Source of the DNA: a bacterium HR28
GTDB taxonomy: Bacteria > Chloroflexota > Chloroflexia > Thermomicrobiales > Thermomicrobiaceae
Assembly (NCBI GenBank): GCA_002898255.1
Contig: BEIE01000001.1
Coordinates: 992,001 to 1,056,000, forward strand
DNA length: 64,000 nt
Direction: 5' to 3'
Shown here: positions 52,058-60,713 of the stretch, in pieces
How the letters are laid out: every line of letters starts with the position of its first letter
Position numbering within the stretch: the stretch's first letter is position 1
The notes under the pieces: model-generated
The model's input: only the letters and a program-made list of their open reading frames with translations
Told to the model about the DNA's origin: nothing
Databases searched by the model: none
Position numbers and translations under genes: made by a program

Positions 52058-52903
52058 TCACCACACTCCCAGTCCACGGAGCAGCATCTGTAGGGCAATG
52101 ACAAGAAGAATTGGGATGAAGAGCTGACGAACACGACGATTGGTGAGGCGGAGCAACAACTGCGCCCCAACCAGCGATCCGGCCAACACACCCAGCATCA
52201 CCGGTGTTGCGATGACCGGAACAACGTCGCCGCGCCAGAAGTAGATGCCTGCGCTGGCCGCTGCTGTGACGCCGATCATGAAGTTGCTGGTTGCGGTCGA
52301 GACTTTCATCGGCATCCGCATGCCCCAGTCCATCGCGAGTACCTTGAGCGCTCCCGCGCCGAGCCCGAGCAGTGCTGAAGCGAGCCCGGCGACGAACATC
52401 ATGGCGAACCCGACCGGCACCCGCGTGACCTCGTATGTCACGACGCGCCCGAGCACACGATCGGGATACGCCCCGCCAAGCCGCAGATGCCGTGCCAGCC
52501 AGTCTGGGCGTACCCCACTCGGAACTTCCTCGCCTAACCGCCGGGCCATTGGTCCGAGCGACAGGAGAAGAAATGCGGCGAACAAGAAGTAGAGCATCCG
52601 ACTCGACAAGAATGGGACAAGCAGTGCTCCGAGCACGGCACCCGTGCTGGTTGCGAGCTCAAGGAAGATGCCGGCACGGACATTGGTGAGGTGGTCCCGC
52701 ACGTAGGCAGCCGCTGCACCGCTCGAGGTGGCGATGATCGAGACGATGCTTGCACCAACAGCCAGGTGGATGTCCAGACGGAAGATCAAGGTGAGGACTG
52801 GTACAACGAGGATCCCTCCACCGAGACCGATCAGCGATCCCAGCAATCCGGCGAGGAACGAAACGGCAAAGAGGACAAGAACAAACAGTTCGATGCCAGC
52901 CAT
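52058..52903 (-). CDS. TSUP (TauE/SafE) family membrane protein, copy A
   Basis: 281 residues with about eight helices. 'SFLAGLLGSLIGLGGGILVVPVLTLIFRLDIHLAVGASIVSIIATS' and 'VAGLASALLGLGAGALKVLAMDWGMRMPMKVSTATSNFMIGVTAA' are the paired family repeats. It resembles copy B in layout but is well diverged, so the duplication is old. First gene of the TSUP-A/DUF1634-A/DUF1634-B/TSUP-B run. Probable exporter or importer of sulfite, thiosulfate or a sulfonate. Confidence 0.85.
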   Translation of the reverse strand: MAGIELFVLVLFAVSFLAGLLGSLIGLGGGILVVPVLTLIFRLDIHLAVGASIVSIIATSSGAAAAYVRDHLTNVRAGIFLELATSTGAVLGALLVPFLSSRMLYFLFAAFLLLSLGPMARRLGEEVPSGVRPDWLARHLRLGGAYPDRVLGRVVTYEVTRVPVGFAMMFVAGLASALLGLGAGALKVLAMDWGMRMPMKVSTATSNFMIGVTAAASAGIYFWRGDVVPVIATPVMLGVLAGSLVGAQLLLRLTNRRVRQLFIPILLVIALQMLLRGLGVW

Positions 52904-52994
52904 ACTCCCTCCCGCAAATCACGGACTGCAACACAAGATCCTGTCGTTGCGGAAGGGGGGCGAGCGCTCGGCGCAACTGAACACAGCACTGCCC

Positions 52995-54695
52995 TCAGTC
53001 CAAGCCAATCGCTATCGCTGGATAGTACGGGTTCGCTCCGCCGTGGAGCACTCCCTCGCGGTCGCGGAGAATGCCGACTGGACTTGCGAAGGGCGAGTCC
53101 GCAAAGTCCTCGCGGACGACCAGCAACTCGTGCCCGCGCTCGCGGAGCTGTGCAATCACGGTGGAATCGAGCCGAGCGCTCACTGCGGTCGGCTGGACGC
53201 TGCAGTCGATCCGGGGTGCCGTGATGGCTGCCTGGATTCCCAGTCCGTGGTCAATCACGTTGCTCACAATCTGCGCGATCGCATTGATGATCCGTCGTCC
53301 GCCCATCGCGCCGAGGACCAGGAAGAGCTCCTTCTCGGCGAAGACAAGTGTCGGTGTCATATTCGAAAGCGGTCGCTTCCCGGGCTCGATCGAATTGGCA
53401 TGCCCTGGCTCCGGATCGAACCAGAACATGCCATTGTTCAGAAGGATGCCGGTGTCGGGTGCGACGACGCGCGAGCCCCAGGCGGACAGGAGCGTCTGGG
53501 TCAGCGAAACCGCATTACCCCAGCGGTCGACGACACAGATATGGGTCGTCGCGCCACCGCCATAGTTCGGCAGCGAGCGCGCGAACACTCGCTCCACGCC
53601 AAGTCGTTCTGGCATGCCTGGGGTGATCACCGGGCGGGCTCGCTCACCGATCTCCGTAGCACGTTCCTGTGCATACGCTGGGTCGGTCAGCGCGTCGACT
53701 GGCACAGGAACGAAAGCTGGGTCGGCAAGGTAAGTGAAGCGGTCGACGAAGGCCTGGCGGAACGCCTCAATCAGAACGTGTAGCGTCCGTTCATTGTTGT
53801 GTCCCCAGGAAGCAAGATCGAAGCAGGCCATCAGATTGAGCGATTCGAGCAATGTAGGGCCGCCACTCGGGACAGGAGCGGTCGCAATGCGAAAGCCACG
53901 ATACGTACCCCACAACGGCGGTCCGATACGAACTGTGTAGGCTTGTAAGTCCTGTTCGCTGAGAATTGCACCAAGACCCCTGAGCCCCTCGATAAGGGTC
54001 TTACCGAGTTCACCGCGGTAGAAAACGTCTGGCCCTCCAATGGCGATCGCTTCGAGCGAGCGGGCGAGATCCGGCTGACGCAAGACAGTTGGCTGCAGGT
54101 CGGTGAATACTGGCAATGGTAGGCCGTCACGGGTGAAGATGGCGCGGGTGGAGGGATAACGGGCGAGCAACGCAACATCCTGCGCGATCTCGAAGCTCGT
54201 GTGCCAGCTCACTGGGAAGCCCTCACGAGCGAAGCGGATCGCTGGCTGGAGGAGTTCGGCAAGTGGTCGCGTTCCGTACCGCTGGGCTGCTGTAGCAAGC
54301 CCAGCTACCGTCCCAGGGACGGCAATTGAAAGTGGCCCATGAAGATTCGCGTCGTCCTTGACCGCCCGCCAGCCGAAGCGGGTCGCGCTCTGGCCAGGTA
54401 GGAGTTCATAGAGATCGGGCCGGGCAGCGAGTGGCGCGCACATCCCAAAGTCGATTGCCACCGTCTCATTGCGCTCAGCGAGAAAGACAAGCATGAGTCC
54501 TCCGCCGCCAATCCCGCTCATGAAAGGTTCGACCACGCCAACGGCGAACGCAGTGGCGACGGCGGCGTCAACCGCGTTCCCGCCATCTTCCAGAACGGCC
54601 ACGCCGACCTCTGCGGCGAGTTCATGTTTCGCCGCCACCATGCCGTTTCTTCCGAGCGCCTCGACGCGGTCGATCACCCACTCGCTGCGGCTCAT
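52995..54695 (-). CDS. ggt: gamma-glutamyltransferase
   Basis: 566 residues of the Ntn-hydrolase family. 'AAKHELAAEVGVAVLEDGGNAVDAAVATAFAVGVVEPFMSGIGGGGLMLV' opens it. The autocleavage and nucleophile Thr lies in 'YGGGATTHICVVDRWGNAVSLTQTL' near residue 380, and 'GKRPLSNMTPTLVF' and 'LGAMGGRRIINA' follow. It cleaves gamma-glutamyl bonds, for example of glutathione, or transfers the group. No signal peptide is visible, unlike many bacterial homologues, so it may be cytoplasmic. ATG 54695 is 5 nt after AAGGAGG; an ATG directly before it is an alternative. Confidence 0.92.
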   Translation of the reverse strand: MSRSEWVIDRVEALGRNGMVAAKHELAAEVGVAVLEDGGNAVDAAVATAFAVGVVEPFMSGIGGGGLMLVFLAERNETVAIDFGMCAPLAARPDLYELLPGQSATRFGWRAVKDDANLHGPLSIAVPGTVAGLATAAQRYGTRPLAELLQPAIRFAREGFPVSWHTSFEIAQDVALLARYPSTRAIFTRDGLPLPVFTDLQPTVLRQPDLARSLEAIAIGGPDVFYRGELGKTLIEGLRGLGAILSEQDLQAYTVRIGPPLWGTYRGFRIATAPVPSGGPTLLESLNLMACFDLASWGHNNERTLHVLIEAFRQAFVDRFTYLADPAFVPVPVDALTDPAYAQERATEIGERARPVITPGMPERLGVERVFARSLPNYGGGATTHICVVDRWGNAVSLTQTLLSAWGSRVVAPDTGILLNNGMFWFDPEPGHANSIEPGKRPLSNMTPTLVFAEKELFLVLGAMGGRRIINAIAQIVSNVIDHGLGIQAAITAPRIDCSVQPTAVSARLDSTVIAQLRERGHELLVVREDFADSPFASPVGILRDREGVLHGGANPYYPAIAIGLD

Positions 54696-55200
54696 CATTG
54701 CCTCCTTGCCCCATATCTCCTGAGCCCGCACCAGCCTACTCCCAGTCGAGGAGAGGAGCAAGGCAAGAGTTCGACGAGGGTCAGGGCGCAACGCAGTGCT
54801 TGCAGAGGGTGTGTCGTGTCCCCGCGACGCCGGACGTCATGTGGTGCAGTGGCTGACCAATGCGCGACGGTGTGGCCCATGCCCGCCATTTGTTCGCCTC
54901 CTACGGCACGTGGAGATCGAGCAGTGCCTGCGAGGTCGAGCCTCGCCTCACGAAGCCTGCGCCTTCCGATCTCGATTCCACGTGCCGGGCAGCACCACAA
55001 GTCGCGACAGGCAAGGGAGAGAGAAGTCCACGGCCAGAATCGCGGTGCGTTCAAGGGTGGACCGGAGAAGAATCGGGAGACTGCCAGCCGACAGAGCTCT
55101 TCTCATGCTGCTGTTTTGGGATGAGCACTTTCCTTGACATCGGCGTGTGTCGTCGAGTACTCTGCCTACGAGCAGAACATTTGTGCGCCGGGAGGGCGGA
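54696..55200. other. divergent region between ggt and the recombinase gene
   Basis: 505 bp without a supported gene. It holds a promoter for the recombinase gene at its right end (separate entry). No att-like direct repeats are visible. Confidence 0.4.
55134..55163 (+). promoter_or_regulatory. promoter of the recombinase-like gene
   Basis: TTGACA (55134-55139), 18 bp, TACTCT (55158-55163). The -35 box is consensus, the -10 box weak. The GTG start at 55201 lies about 30 nt after the expected +1. Confidence 0.5.
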
Positions 55201-56163
55201 GTGCAGCGCGACGGAGAGCAGCGACCAGCGGTTATACAACCTCCGCTGTTCGAGCTCGGACGTGATGGCAAGCTGCGCGGAAGTGTGGGGCTCTTGCCGG
55301 TCCTTACCCCTGAGTCCTCGCTCGACGTCGCACGCTTCTGGTTCCGGCGGTATCTCGAACAGTCGGGGCATCCGCCGAATACTGTCAAATCGTATAGTTA
55401 CGATCTCTCGGTCTTCGAGTCGGTCGTTGGGCCGAAACCGATCTGCCAGATTGACGAGCGTGATGTAGCGACCTTCTTGAACGAGAGTCGGGGGCGCTCG
55501 ACTCGTAAGCGCCGCCTCACCACGCTATCTAGCTTCTTCAGGTTTCTCATCACCCGGGCTAAGGTGCTGGAGCACGACCCAACAGCAGCGTTTTATTCGG
55601 ACCGAATCCCGCTCAAGACGCCGCAGCCGCTCTTCCCCGAGGAGCAAGCGCGCCTGCTGGCTGCGGCAGCCGCAGAGAGTCCGCGAACGCATTTGGCAAT
55701 CTGGCTTATGCTGCGTCTGGGTCTTTCTCGCCATGAAGTGTTGGCACTGCGTGCTTCACATATCGACTGGAGTGACCCGGATCGACCGATCGTTTACATC
55801 TTTGCTGAGGGGCAGAAGCGTCGTCTGCGCGAGCGCAAGTTAGCCGGGAGTCGCGAGCTGACAGAGATTTACCAGACACTCGTTGCGCAGGAAGGGGAGC
55901 TGGATCGCTTAGTTCCCATCCTGCCACAGTCTTTGAACAAGATGGTGGAGCGGGTTGCCGCTGCGGCGGGGATTGCCAAGCCCGTCACGCCGCAAACGTT
56001 GCGGCACACGTTCGCCGTGGAGCAAGCAAAACGGGGTGCGAGCGAAGACGAGCTCCTCGAACTGCTTGGTCTCGCTGATGATGCGCGGAACCGTCTCAGT
56101 GTGCGACGCTATCTCCGACTCGCCGCGCCCCCGCTCGACCCGTTAACGCGCGTGCAGCCTTGA
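55201..56163 (+). CDS. tyrosine-recombinase-family protein with altered catalytic residues
   Basis: 320 residues. An N-terminal SAM-like core-binding domain ('RFWFRRYLEQSGHPPNTVKSYSYDLSVF', 'FLNESRGRSTRKRRLTTLSSFFRFLI') precedes a catalytic domain. The nucleophile Tyr304 is present in 'SVRRYLRL', and Arg in 'TLRHTFAV'. Other residues differ from XerC/XerD: the first Arg of 'G-L-R-x-S-E' is Ser (here G-L-S-R-H-E), the His of H-x-L-R-H is Gln, and the His of 'L-G-H' is Leu. Strand exchange may therefore be impaired or follow a variant scheme. GTG 55201 with GGGAGG 5 nt upstream. No mobile-element context. Confidence 0.8.
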   Translation: MQRDGEQRPAVIQPPLFELGRDGKLRGSVGLLPVLTPESSLDVARFWFRRYLEQSGHPPNTVKSYSYDLSVFESVVGPKPICQIDERDVATFLNESRGRSTRKRRLTTLSSFFRFLITRAKVLEHDPTAAFYSDRIPLKTPQPLFPEEQARLLAAAAAESPRTHLAIWLMLRLGLSRHEVLALRASHIDWSDPDRPIVYIFAEGQKRRLRERKLAGSRELTEIYQTLVAQEGELDRLVPILPQSLNKMVERVAAAAGIAKPVTPQTLRHTFAVEQAKRGASEDELLELLGLADDARNRLSVRRYLRLAAPPLDPLTRVQP

Positions 56164-56171
56164 CACGCTCG

Positions 56172-57788
56172 TCAGAGCCGCTCGCGAAGCGGGAGCGAAG
56201 CCAGAACGTCATCGAGCACCAGGGGAAGAGGTTGGCTACTGTCGACGACGAGGTGCCGGAGGCCGGGCAAGGACTCCATCTTCTCACCGAATCGTGCTCG
56301 CTGCTCCAAATAGATGGTCCACGTCGCCTCGCTCACCTGCCCTGGTTCCTGCGGGCGATAACGCAACCGCCGTTCGACGATATCGGCTGGGCAACGACAT
56401 TCGACGAGGATGGCAGTCACCGCGCAGCGCGCAGCGAGCGCGGCTGCTGCTTGACGCCACTGCGGGTCAAGAAAGGTTGCGTCGAGGATGACAGACCTGC
56501 CGCTGGTCAGGGTGCGCTCAGCTCGAGCCAGCAGCGTCTCATAGGTAGCGCGGGTAAGTTCAGGACCGTAGATCTCAGCCCCGTACGGAAGTTCTTGGCG
56601 CCGCTCGAGCGCGACGCCGGCAAGTTCCTTCCGGACAACGTCAGAGGAGTGGACGGGCACCCCGAGGCAACGGCCAAGCCGGCGAGCAAGGACGCTCTTG
56701 CCAGTGCCGGAGAGACCACCGATGAGAATCAGCAGCGGTTCACTCGGTTCGACCAGGTACGAGGTCGCGAGGTCGATATAGCGTTCAGCCTGAACGCGAA
56801 CAGCGGTATACTCGTCGCTCTCCGGCGCGAGCTCGTCAAGGCGAAAACAGTTGACCTTGGCCCGCACGTGCGCACGGTAGACACTGTAGAAGTGCACAAG
56901 CAGCGGAAGTTCTGGGTCATCGAGCGCGTCGCTCGAACGGAGAACGAACCACCGTGCGAGATCGCTGCGTCCGTGGTGATCGAAGTCCATGCTCAGGAAG
57001 GCGAGATCGACCGCGACATCACCGCAGCGGAGCCGGGGATTGAACTCGATGCAGTCGACGATCTGGAAGCGCGGCGGCTGCTCTGACTCGACGAAGATAT
57101 GCGCGAGATGCAGATCGCCGTGGCCTTCGACAATCCGTCCTTCAGCAAGCCGGCGCTGAAAGAGCTCCAGCCGCTCGCGCAGGAAACGCTCACTCGTCAC
57201 GCTAATCCAGTGGTGCTGCAACGGCGCAAGCACGATGCCGATGTAGGGCTGGGTCTGTTCCAGATTCTCGCGGATGTTGAACCAGACAGCCTCCGGTGTG
57301 CCCCACTGATCGATCTCGGGTCCGCGCGCTGCATCGCGGTAAAACGCAGCCAGGCGGTCGGCAAGCGCCGCGACGAGCTCGGTCGAGACGGCATCGCGTT
57401 GGAGCCGCCGCAGGAGTGTCTGATCAAAATCCAGCCGGCGCATCTTGACCGCGTATTCGACGACTTCCCCCTCCCCTTCGAACTGTAAGTGGTCGCCGAT
57501 CCGAACGATCGGGACGACGCCCAAATAGACGCCTTCAGTGAGTCGCTGATTGAGCAGGACTTCCTGTTCGCAGAAGTAACGACGTTGCTCGAGCGTTGTG
57601 AAGTCGAGGAAACCAAAGTTCACCGGTTTCTTGACTTTGTATGCGTAGTTGCCCGCGAGAAATACCATAGAGATGTGGGTTTCCTCGATGTCGATTCGAT
57701 CGACAGGAAAAGGATAGGCCTCGGGCCGGCTCAGCTCGCTGAGCAGCCAGGACTGGTGCGCTCTTCGTTCGTCGTCATGCACCGTCAT
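56172..57788 (-). CDS. fusion of APH-like kinase domain and P-loop (zeta-like) kinase
   Basis: 538 residues. The first half (about 30-335) resembles aminoglycoside phosphotransferases: 'YAYKVKKPVNFGFLDFTTLEQRRYFC' and the catalytic 'GHGDLHLAHIF' with 'IVDCIEFNPRLRCGDVAVDLAFL'. The second half begins with a Walker A 'ILIGGLSGTGKSVLARRLG' (about 355-372) and resembles AAA_33/zeta-toxin-type small-molecule kinases. Homologues of this fused form are widespread and uncharacterised. It probably phosphorylates a small molecule in the cytoplasm. SD GAGGGAG 5 nt upstream. Convergent with the recombinase gene, 8 bp apart. Confidence 0.85.
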   Translation of the reverse strand: MTVHDDERRAHQSWLLSELSRPEAYPFPVDRIDIEETHISMVFLAGNYAYKVKKPVNFGFLDFTTLEQRRYFCEQEVLLNQRLTEGVYLGVVPIVRIGDHLQFEGEGEVVEYAVKMRRLDFDQTLLRRLQRDAVSTELVAALADRLAAFYRDAARGPEIDQWGTPEAVWFNIRENLEQTQPYIGIVLAPLQHHWISVTSERFLRERLELFQRRLAEGRIVEGHGDLHLAHIFVESEQPPRFQIVDCIEFNPRLRCGDVAVDLAFLSMDFDHHGRSDLARWFVLRSSDALDDPELPLLVHFYSVYRAHVRAKVNCFRLDELAPESDEYTAVRVQAERYIDLATSYLVEPSEPLLILIGGLSGTGKSVLARRLGRCLGVPVHSSDVVRKELAGVALERRQELPYGAEIYGPELTRATYETLLARAERTLTSGRSVILDATFLDPQWRQAAAALAARCAVTAILVECRCPADIVERRLRYRPQEPGQVSEATWTIYLEQRARFGEKMESLPGLRHLVVDSSQPLPLVLDDVLASLPLRERL

Positions 57789-58242
57789 TCTGCTCCCTCG
57801 CTGGCGCCAACGCTAGCGCATACGCGACGTCACGGCAAGTCATCAACGTGTCGAGTGGTTGGGTACGGAGTAATCTGCCCGGGTACTAGAGCTGCAAGGA
57901 CGACCGAGCGGTTTGGCGATCCTGTATGACTACGTCCAGCCCAGCTGGCACGTCCGCGTCGCTGCTTCATCGGGCAACCGAGAAAGAGATAAATCGTTTT
58001 GATGAGCGCTCAACGACTTCATGCCTGCAGGAAGGATGGGTTCGGTGGATCCGATGTGGTTTGCAACCATTGTTGTGGTGGCTCCTTGTAGCCCTTATAG
58101 TCCCGTCCTATACTTCTCCGGGATTGTCCCACCCGGCTCGAACGGCGGGCGGTAAGATGAAGAGACGGATCACGATCGCCCGCGCAAGTGCCGAATTGGC
58201 CGGAAGATCACAGATCGAGTGGTCGATAGTGGAGGATTGTGC
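57789..58242. other. 454-bp divergent region with an operon promoter
   Basis: No supported gene. It contains the promoter of the five-gene operon to the right (separate entry). The 5' leader of that operon is about 120 nt and shows no obvious riboswitch. Confidence 0.4.
58086..58114 (+). promoter_or_regulatory. promoter of the 58-64 kb operon
   Basis: TTGTAG (58086-58091), 17 bp, TATACT (58109-58114). The start codon of the first gene is about 120 nt downstream. Confidence 0.65.
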
Positions 58243-59010
58243 GTGGAACCGACCGTAGTCTCGACTGTGCCGCTTGACGACATTCGCGACGAGGTGCGAC
58301 GCATTCTTGAAGCAGCCGAGGCGCGTGGCATCACACTCCGTGCGCTCGGTGGCGTCGCAGTGTTTTTGCATTCGCCGAGCGCGACGCATCGCCAACTGCA
58401 GCGGACCTACCGTGATGCGGATCTGGTTGGGCTCTCGTCCCAGAAGCGTGGTATTGAGACGCTCTTTGCGGAGCTGGGGTATCAAGCGGACCGTGAGTTC
58501 AACACGCTGCATGGTCACCAGCGGCTGTTCTTCTGGGATCCACACCATGAGCGGCAGATCGATGTCTTTCTCGATCAGCTGCGCATGTGTCATACCCTCG
58601 ATCTGCGGCAGCGTCTGACACTCGATCGCTGGACCTTGCCGCTCGCTGACCTGCTGCTCACCAAGTTGCAGATCTGGGAGGCGAACGAAAAGGATCTCGT
58701 GGACATCGTTGCGTTGCTGCACGACCATCCGCTCGGCTATGGGGACGAGGAAACGATCGACATTCAGCGGATCATCGAGGTGCTGGCGAATGACTGGGGC
58801 TGGTACCGGACAGCGAAGGAGAACGTCGAGCGTGTTCGTGCGCTGATCCTCGAGCGTGACCTCAGCGAGGAGTTCGTGTCGTTGCGTCGTCTGGAAGAAC
58901 TCTGGCGAGCCGTCGAGGAGGCGCCAAAGAGCCGGAGCTGGAAGCTCAGAGCGATGGTGGGGGAGCGCAAGCGCTGGTACGAACTCCCGGAAGAGGTCAG
59001 ACGCGACTGA
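58243..59010 (+). CDS. nucleotidyltransferase-like protein
   Basis: 255 residues. 'ARGITLRALGGVAVFLHSP' followed by 'YRDADLVGLSSQKRGIETLFAELGYQADREFNTLHGHQRLFFWDPHHERQIDVFLD' has the arrangement of the minimal nucleotidyltransferase fold (L-G-G-x-A, then D-x-D-like and a later D). The C-terminal half is helical and Glu/Arg-rich. The substrate is unknown; it is not clearly an antitoxin or resistance enzyme. GTG 58243 with GGAGG 7 nt upstream. First gene of an operon with a metallophosphoesterase 30 bp downstream. Confidence 0.7.
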   Translation: MEPTVVSTVPLDDIRDEVRRILEAAEARGITLRALGGVAVFLHSPSATHRQLQRTYRDADLVGLSSQKRGIETLFAELGYQADREFNTLHGHQRLFFWDPHHERQIDVFLDQLRMCHTLDLRQRLTLDRWTLPLADLLLTKLQIWEANEKDLVDIVALLHDHPLGYGDEETIDIQRIIEVLANDWGWYRTAKENVERVRALILERDLSEEFVSLRRLEELWRAVEEAPKSRSWKLRAMVGERKRWYELPEEVRRD

Positions 59011-59040
59011 GCATCGAGGAAACGGTGAGGGCGAGGAACG

Positions 59041-60021
59041 ATGGTCTGGTTCCGCAAGGGAAAAGAGCGTGCATCACGGCGGCTAGCGCTGTATTACACG
59101 AGCGATGTGCACGGCTCAGAGCGCTGCTTTCTCAAGTTCCTGAATGCTGCCAAGTTCTACGGTGTCGATACATTGATTCTTGGGGGTGATCTCACCGGAA
59201 AGGTTCTTGTCCCAATCGTCCAGACTGACGGGCGTTGGGAGATGACCTTCTTGGGGCGACATGAGGTGCTGAGGAGTGTGGAGGAGGTCGAAGAGGCAGA
59301 AAAGCGCATCCGGTTCAATGGCTTCTACCCCTACCGCTGCGATCCAGATGAACTGGCACGTATGGAGGCTGACCCCGCCTATGCAGAACGGATCTTCCGG
59401 CGGGTCATGCGGGAATCGGTCGAACGCTGGGTGCGTCTCGCCGAAGAACGCCTTCGTGGTACCGGGGTACGATGCTTCGTCATGCCGGGCAATGACGACG
59501 AGTTTGAGATCGACGAGGTCTTGAACCGGAGCGACGTCGTGATCAATCCCGACGGAGCGGTCATTGAGATCGACGGCTACCAGCTGCTAAGTCTTGCCTG
59601 GGCCAATCCGACCCCGTGGAACAGTCCACGTGAGCTGCCGGAGGAGGAACTTGCAGCGCGGATCGAACGGCTGGCACGCGAGCTCGATCCTCACCGACCC
59701 ACCATCTTCAATCTGCACTGTCCTCCCTATGATTCCACTTTAGACAGTGCGCCGCAGCTGCGTGAGGATCTCTCGATTGTGATGGTTGGGGGACAACCTA
59801 ACCTGATTCCGGTGGGAAGCCGAGCTGTCCGTGACGCGATCGAGCGGTACCAGCCGGTGCTGAGCCTACACGGGCACATTCATGAATCGCGGGGTGCCGT
59901 GCGAATCGGCCGGACACTCTGCATTAATCCGGGATCAGCCTATGGGGAGGGGGTGTTACACGGAGCCCTTGTCGTGCTGGAGGACGATCGCGTCGCGAGC
60001 TATCAGCTCGTCAGCGGATGA
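59041..60021 (+). CDS. metallophosphoesterase
   Basis: 326 residues of the calcineurin-like family: 'YYTSDVHGSERCFLKFL' (D-x-H), 'TLILGGDLTGK' (G-D), 'CFVMPGNDDE' (G-N-D), 'FNLHCPPYD' and 'LSLHGHIHES' (G-H-x-H) give the full set of dimetal ligands. It hydrolyses a phosphomonoester or diester; the substrate is unknown. Its stop overlaps the start of the cyclase gene by ATGA, indicating coupling. Confidence 0.88.
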   Translation: MVWFRKGKERASRRLALYYTSDVHGSERCFLKFLNAAKFYGVDTLILGGDLTGKVLVPIVQTDGRWEMTFLGRHEVLRSVEEVEEAEKRIRFNGFYPYRCDPDELARMEADPAYAERIFRRVMRESVERWVRLAEERLRGTGVRCFVMPGNDDEFEIDEVLNRSDVVINPDGAVIEIDGYQLLSLAWANPTPWNSPRELPEEELAARIERLARELDPHRPTIFNLHCPPYDSTLDSAPQLREDLSIVMVGGQPNLIPVGSRAVRDAIERYQPVLSLHGHIHESRGAVRIGRTLCINPGSAYGEGVLHGALVVLEDDRVASYQLVSG

Positions 60022-60698
60022 GTGCCATGCGATGCTACGACCTATCACAGCCGATCGAGAGCGCGATGCCGGTCTTTCCAGGAGATCCGGAAGTGCGGCT
60101 GGAGCCGTCGAGTGCGCTCGCCCCGTGGCGGGTCACGCGTCTGACACTCGGGAGCCACTCTGGGACGCATGTCGATGCGCCGGCTCATTATTTTAGCGAT
60201 GGACGATCGATTACCGATTATCCTGTCGAGCGCTTTTTCGTGCCGGCAGTTGTCATTCCGTTTCCGGAGCTCGGTGAAGACGAGCCGATCCCCGCGGCAC
60301 CGCTCCTCAGGATGCAGGAGCGGCTGCGGCCGGGTAGTGCCGTGCTGCTCGCGACCGGCTGGGATCGGTATTGGGGGACGGAGCGGTACTTTCGTCATCC
60401 GTTTCTTTCCGAGGAAGCAGTGGACGTCCTTGTCGCTGCGGGAGTGGGACTGGTAGGGATCGACGCATTGAACGTCGATTCGACCGTCCGGGGGACAGAG
60501 CACGCTCATGCCCGCTTGCTCGGGGCGGATGTGCTGATTGTCGAGAATCTGCGTGGGCTGGCCGAACTCCCACCGAGTCAGAACTACCTCTTTGTCTGCC
60601 TGCCGCTGGCCGTGCGTGGTGCTGATGGTGCACCGGTGCGTGCGGTGGCCTGCGAGTGGGACGGTGAAGCGGAACGAGTGAGCGGCACGTCGGGATGA
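60018..60698 (+). CDS. cyclase-family metal-dependent hydrolase (KynB-like)
   Basis: 226 residues. 'YDLSQPIESAMPVFPGDPEV' at the start and 'LGSHSGTHVDAPAHYFSDG' carry the H-x-G-T-H-x-D-x-P-x-H zinc motif of the arylformamidase/isatin hydrolase/cyclase family; 'GLVGIDALNVDS' and 'LLGADVLIVENLRGL' follow the family pattern. Formylkynurenine is one known substrate, but no other tryptophan-degradation gene is near. The two following genes encode amino-acid-type permeases, which may bring in its substrate. Confidence 0.85.
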   Translation: MSAMRCYDLSQPIESAMPVFPGDPEVRLEPSSALAPWRVTRLTLGSHSGTHVDAPAHYFSDGRSITDYPVERFFVPAVVIPFPELGEDEPIPAAPLLRMQERLRPGSAVLLATGWDRYWGTERYFRHPFLSEEAVDVLVAAGVGLVGIDALNVDSTVRGTEHAHARLLGADVLIVENLRGLAELPPSQNYLFVCLPLAVRGADGAPVRAVACEWDGEAERVSGTSG

Positions 60699-60713
60699 TG
60701 GGAGGAGGAGCAG

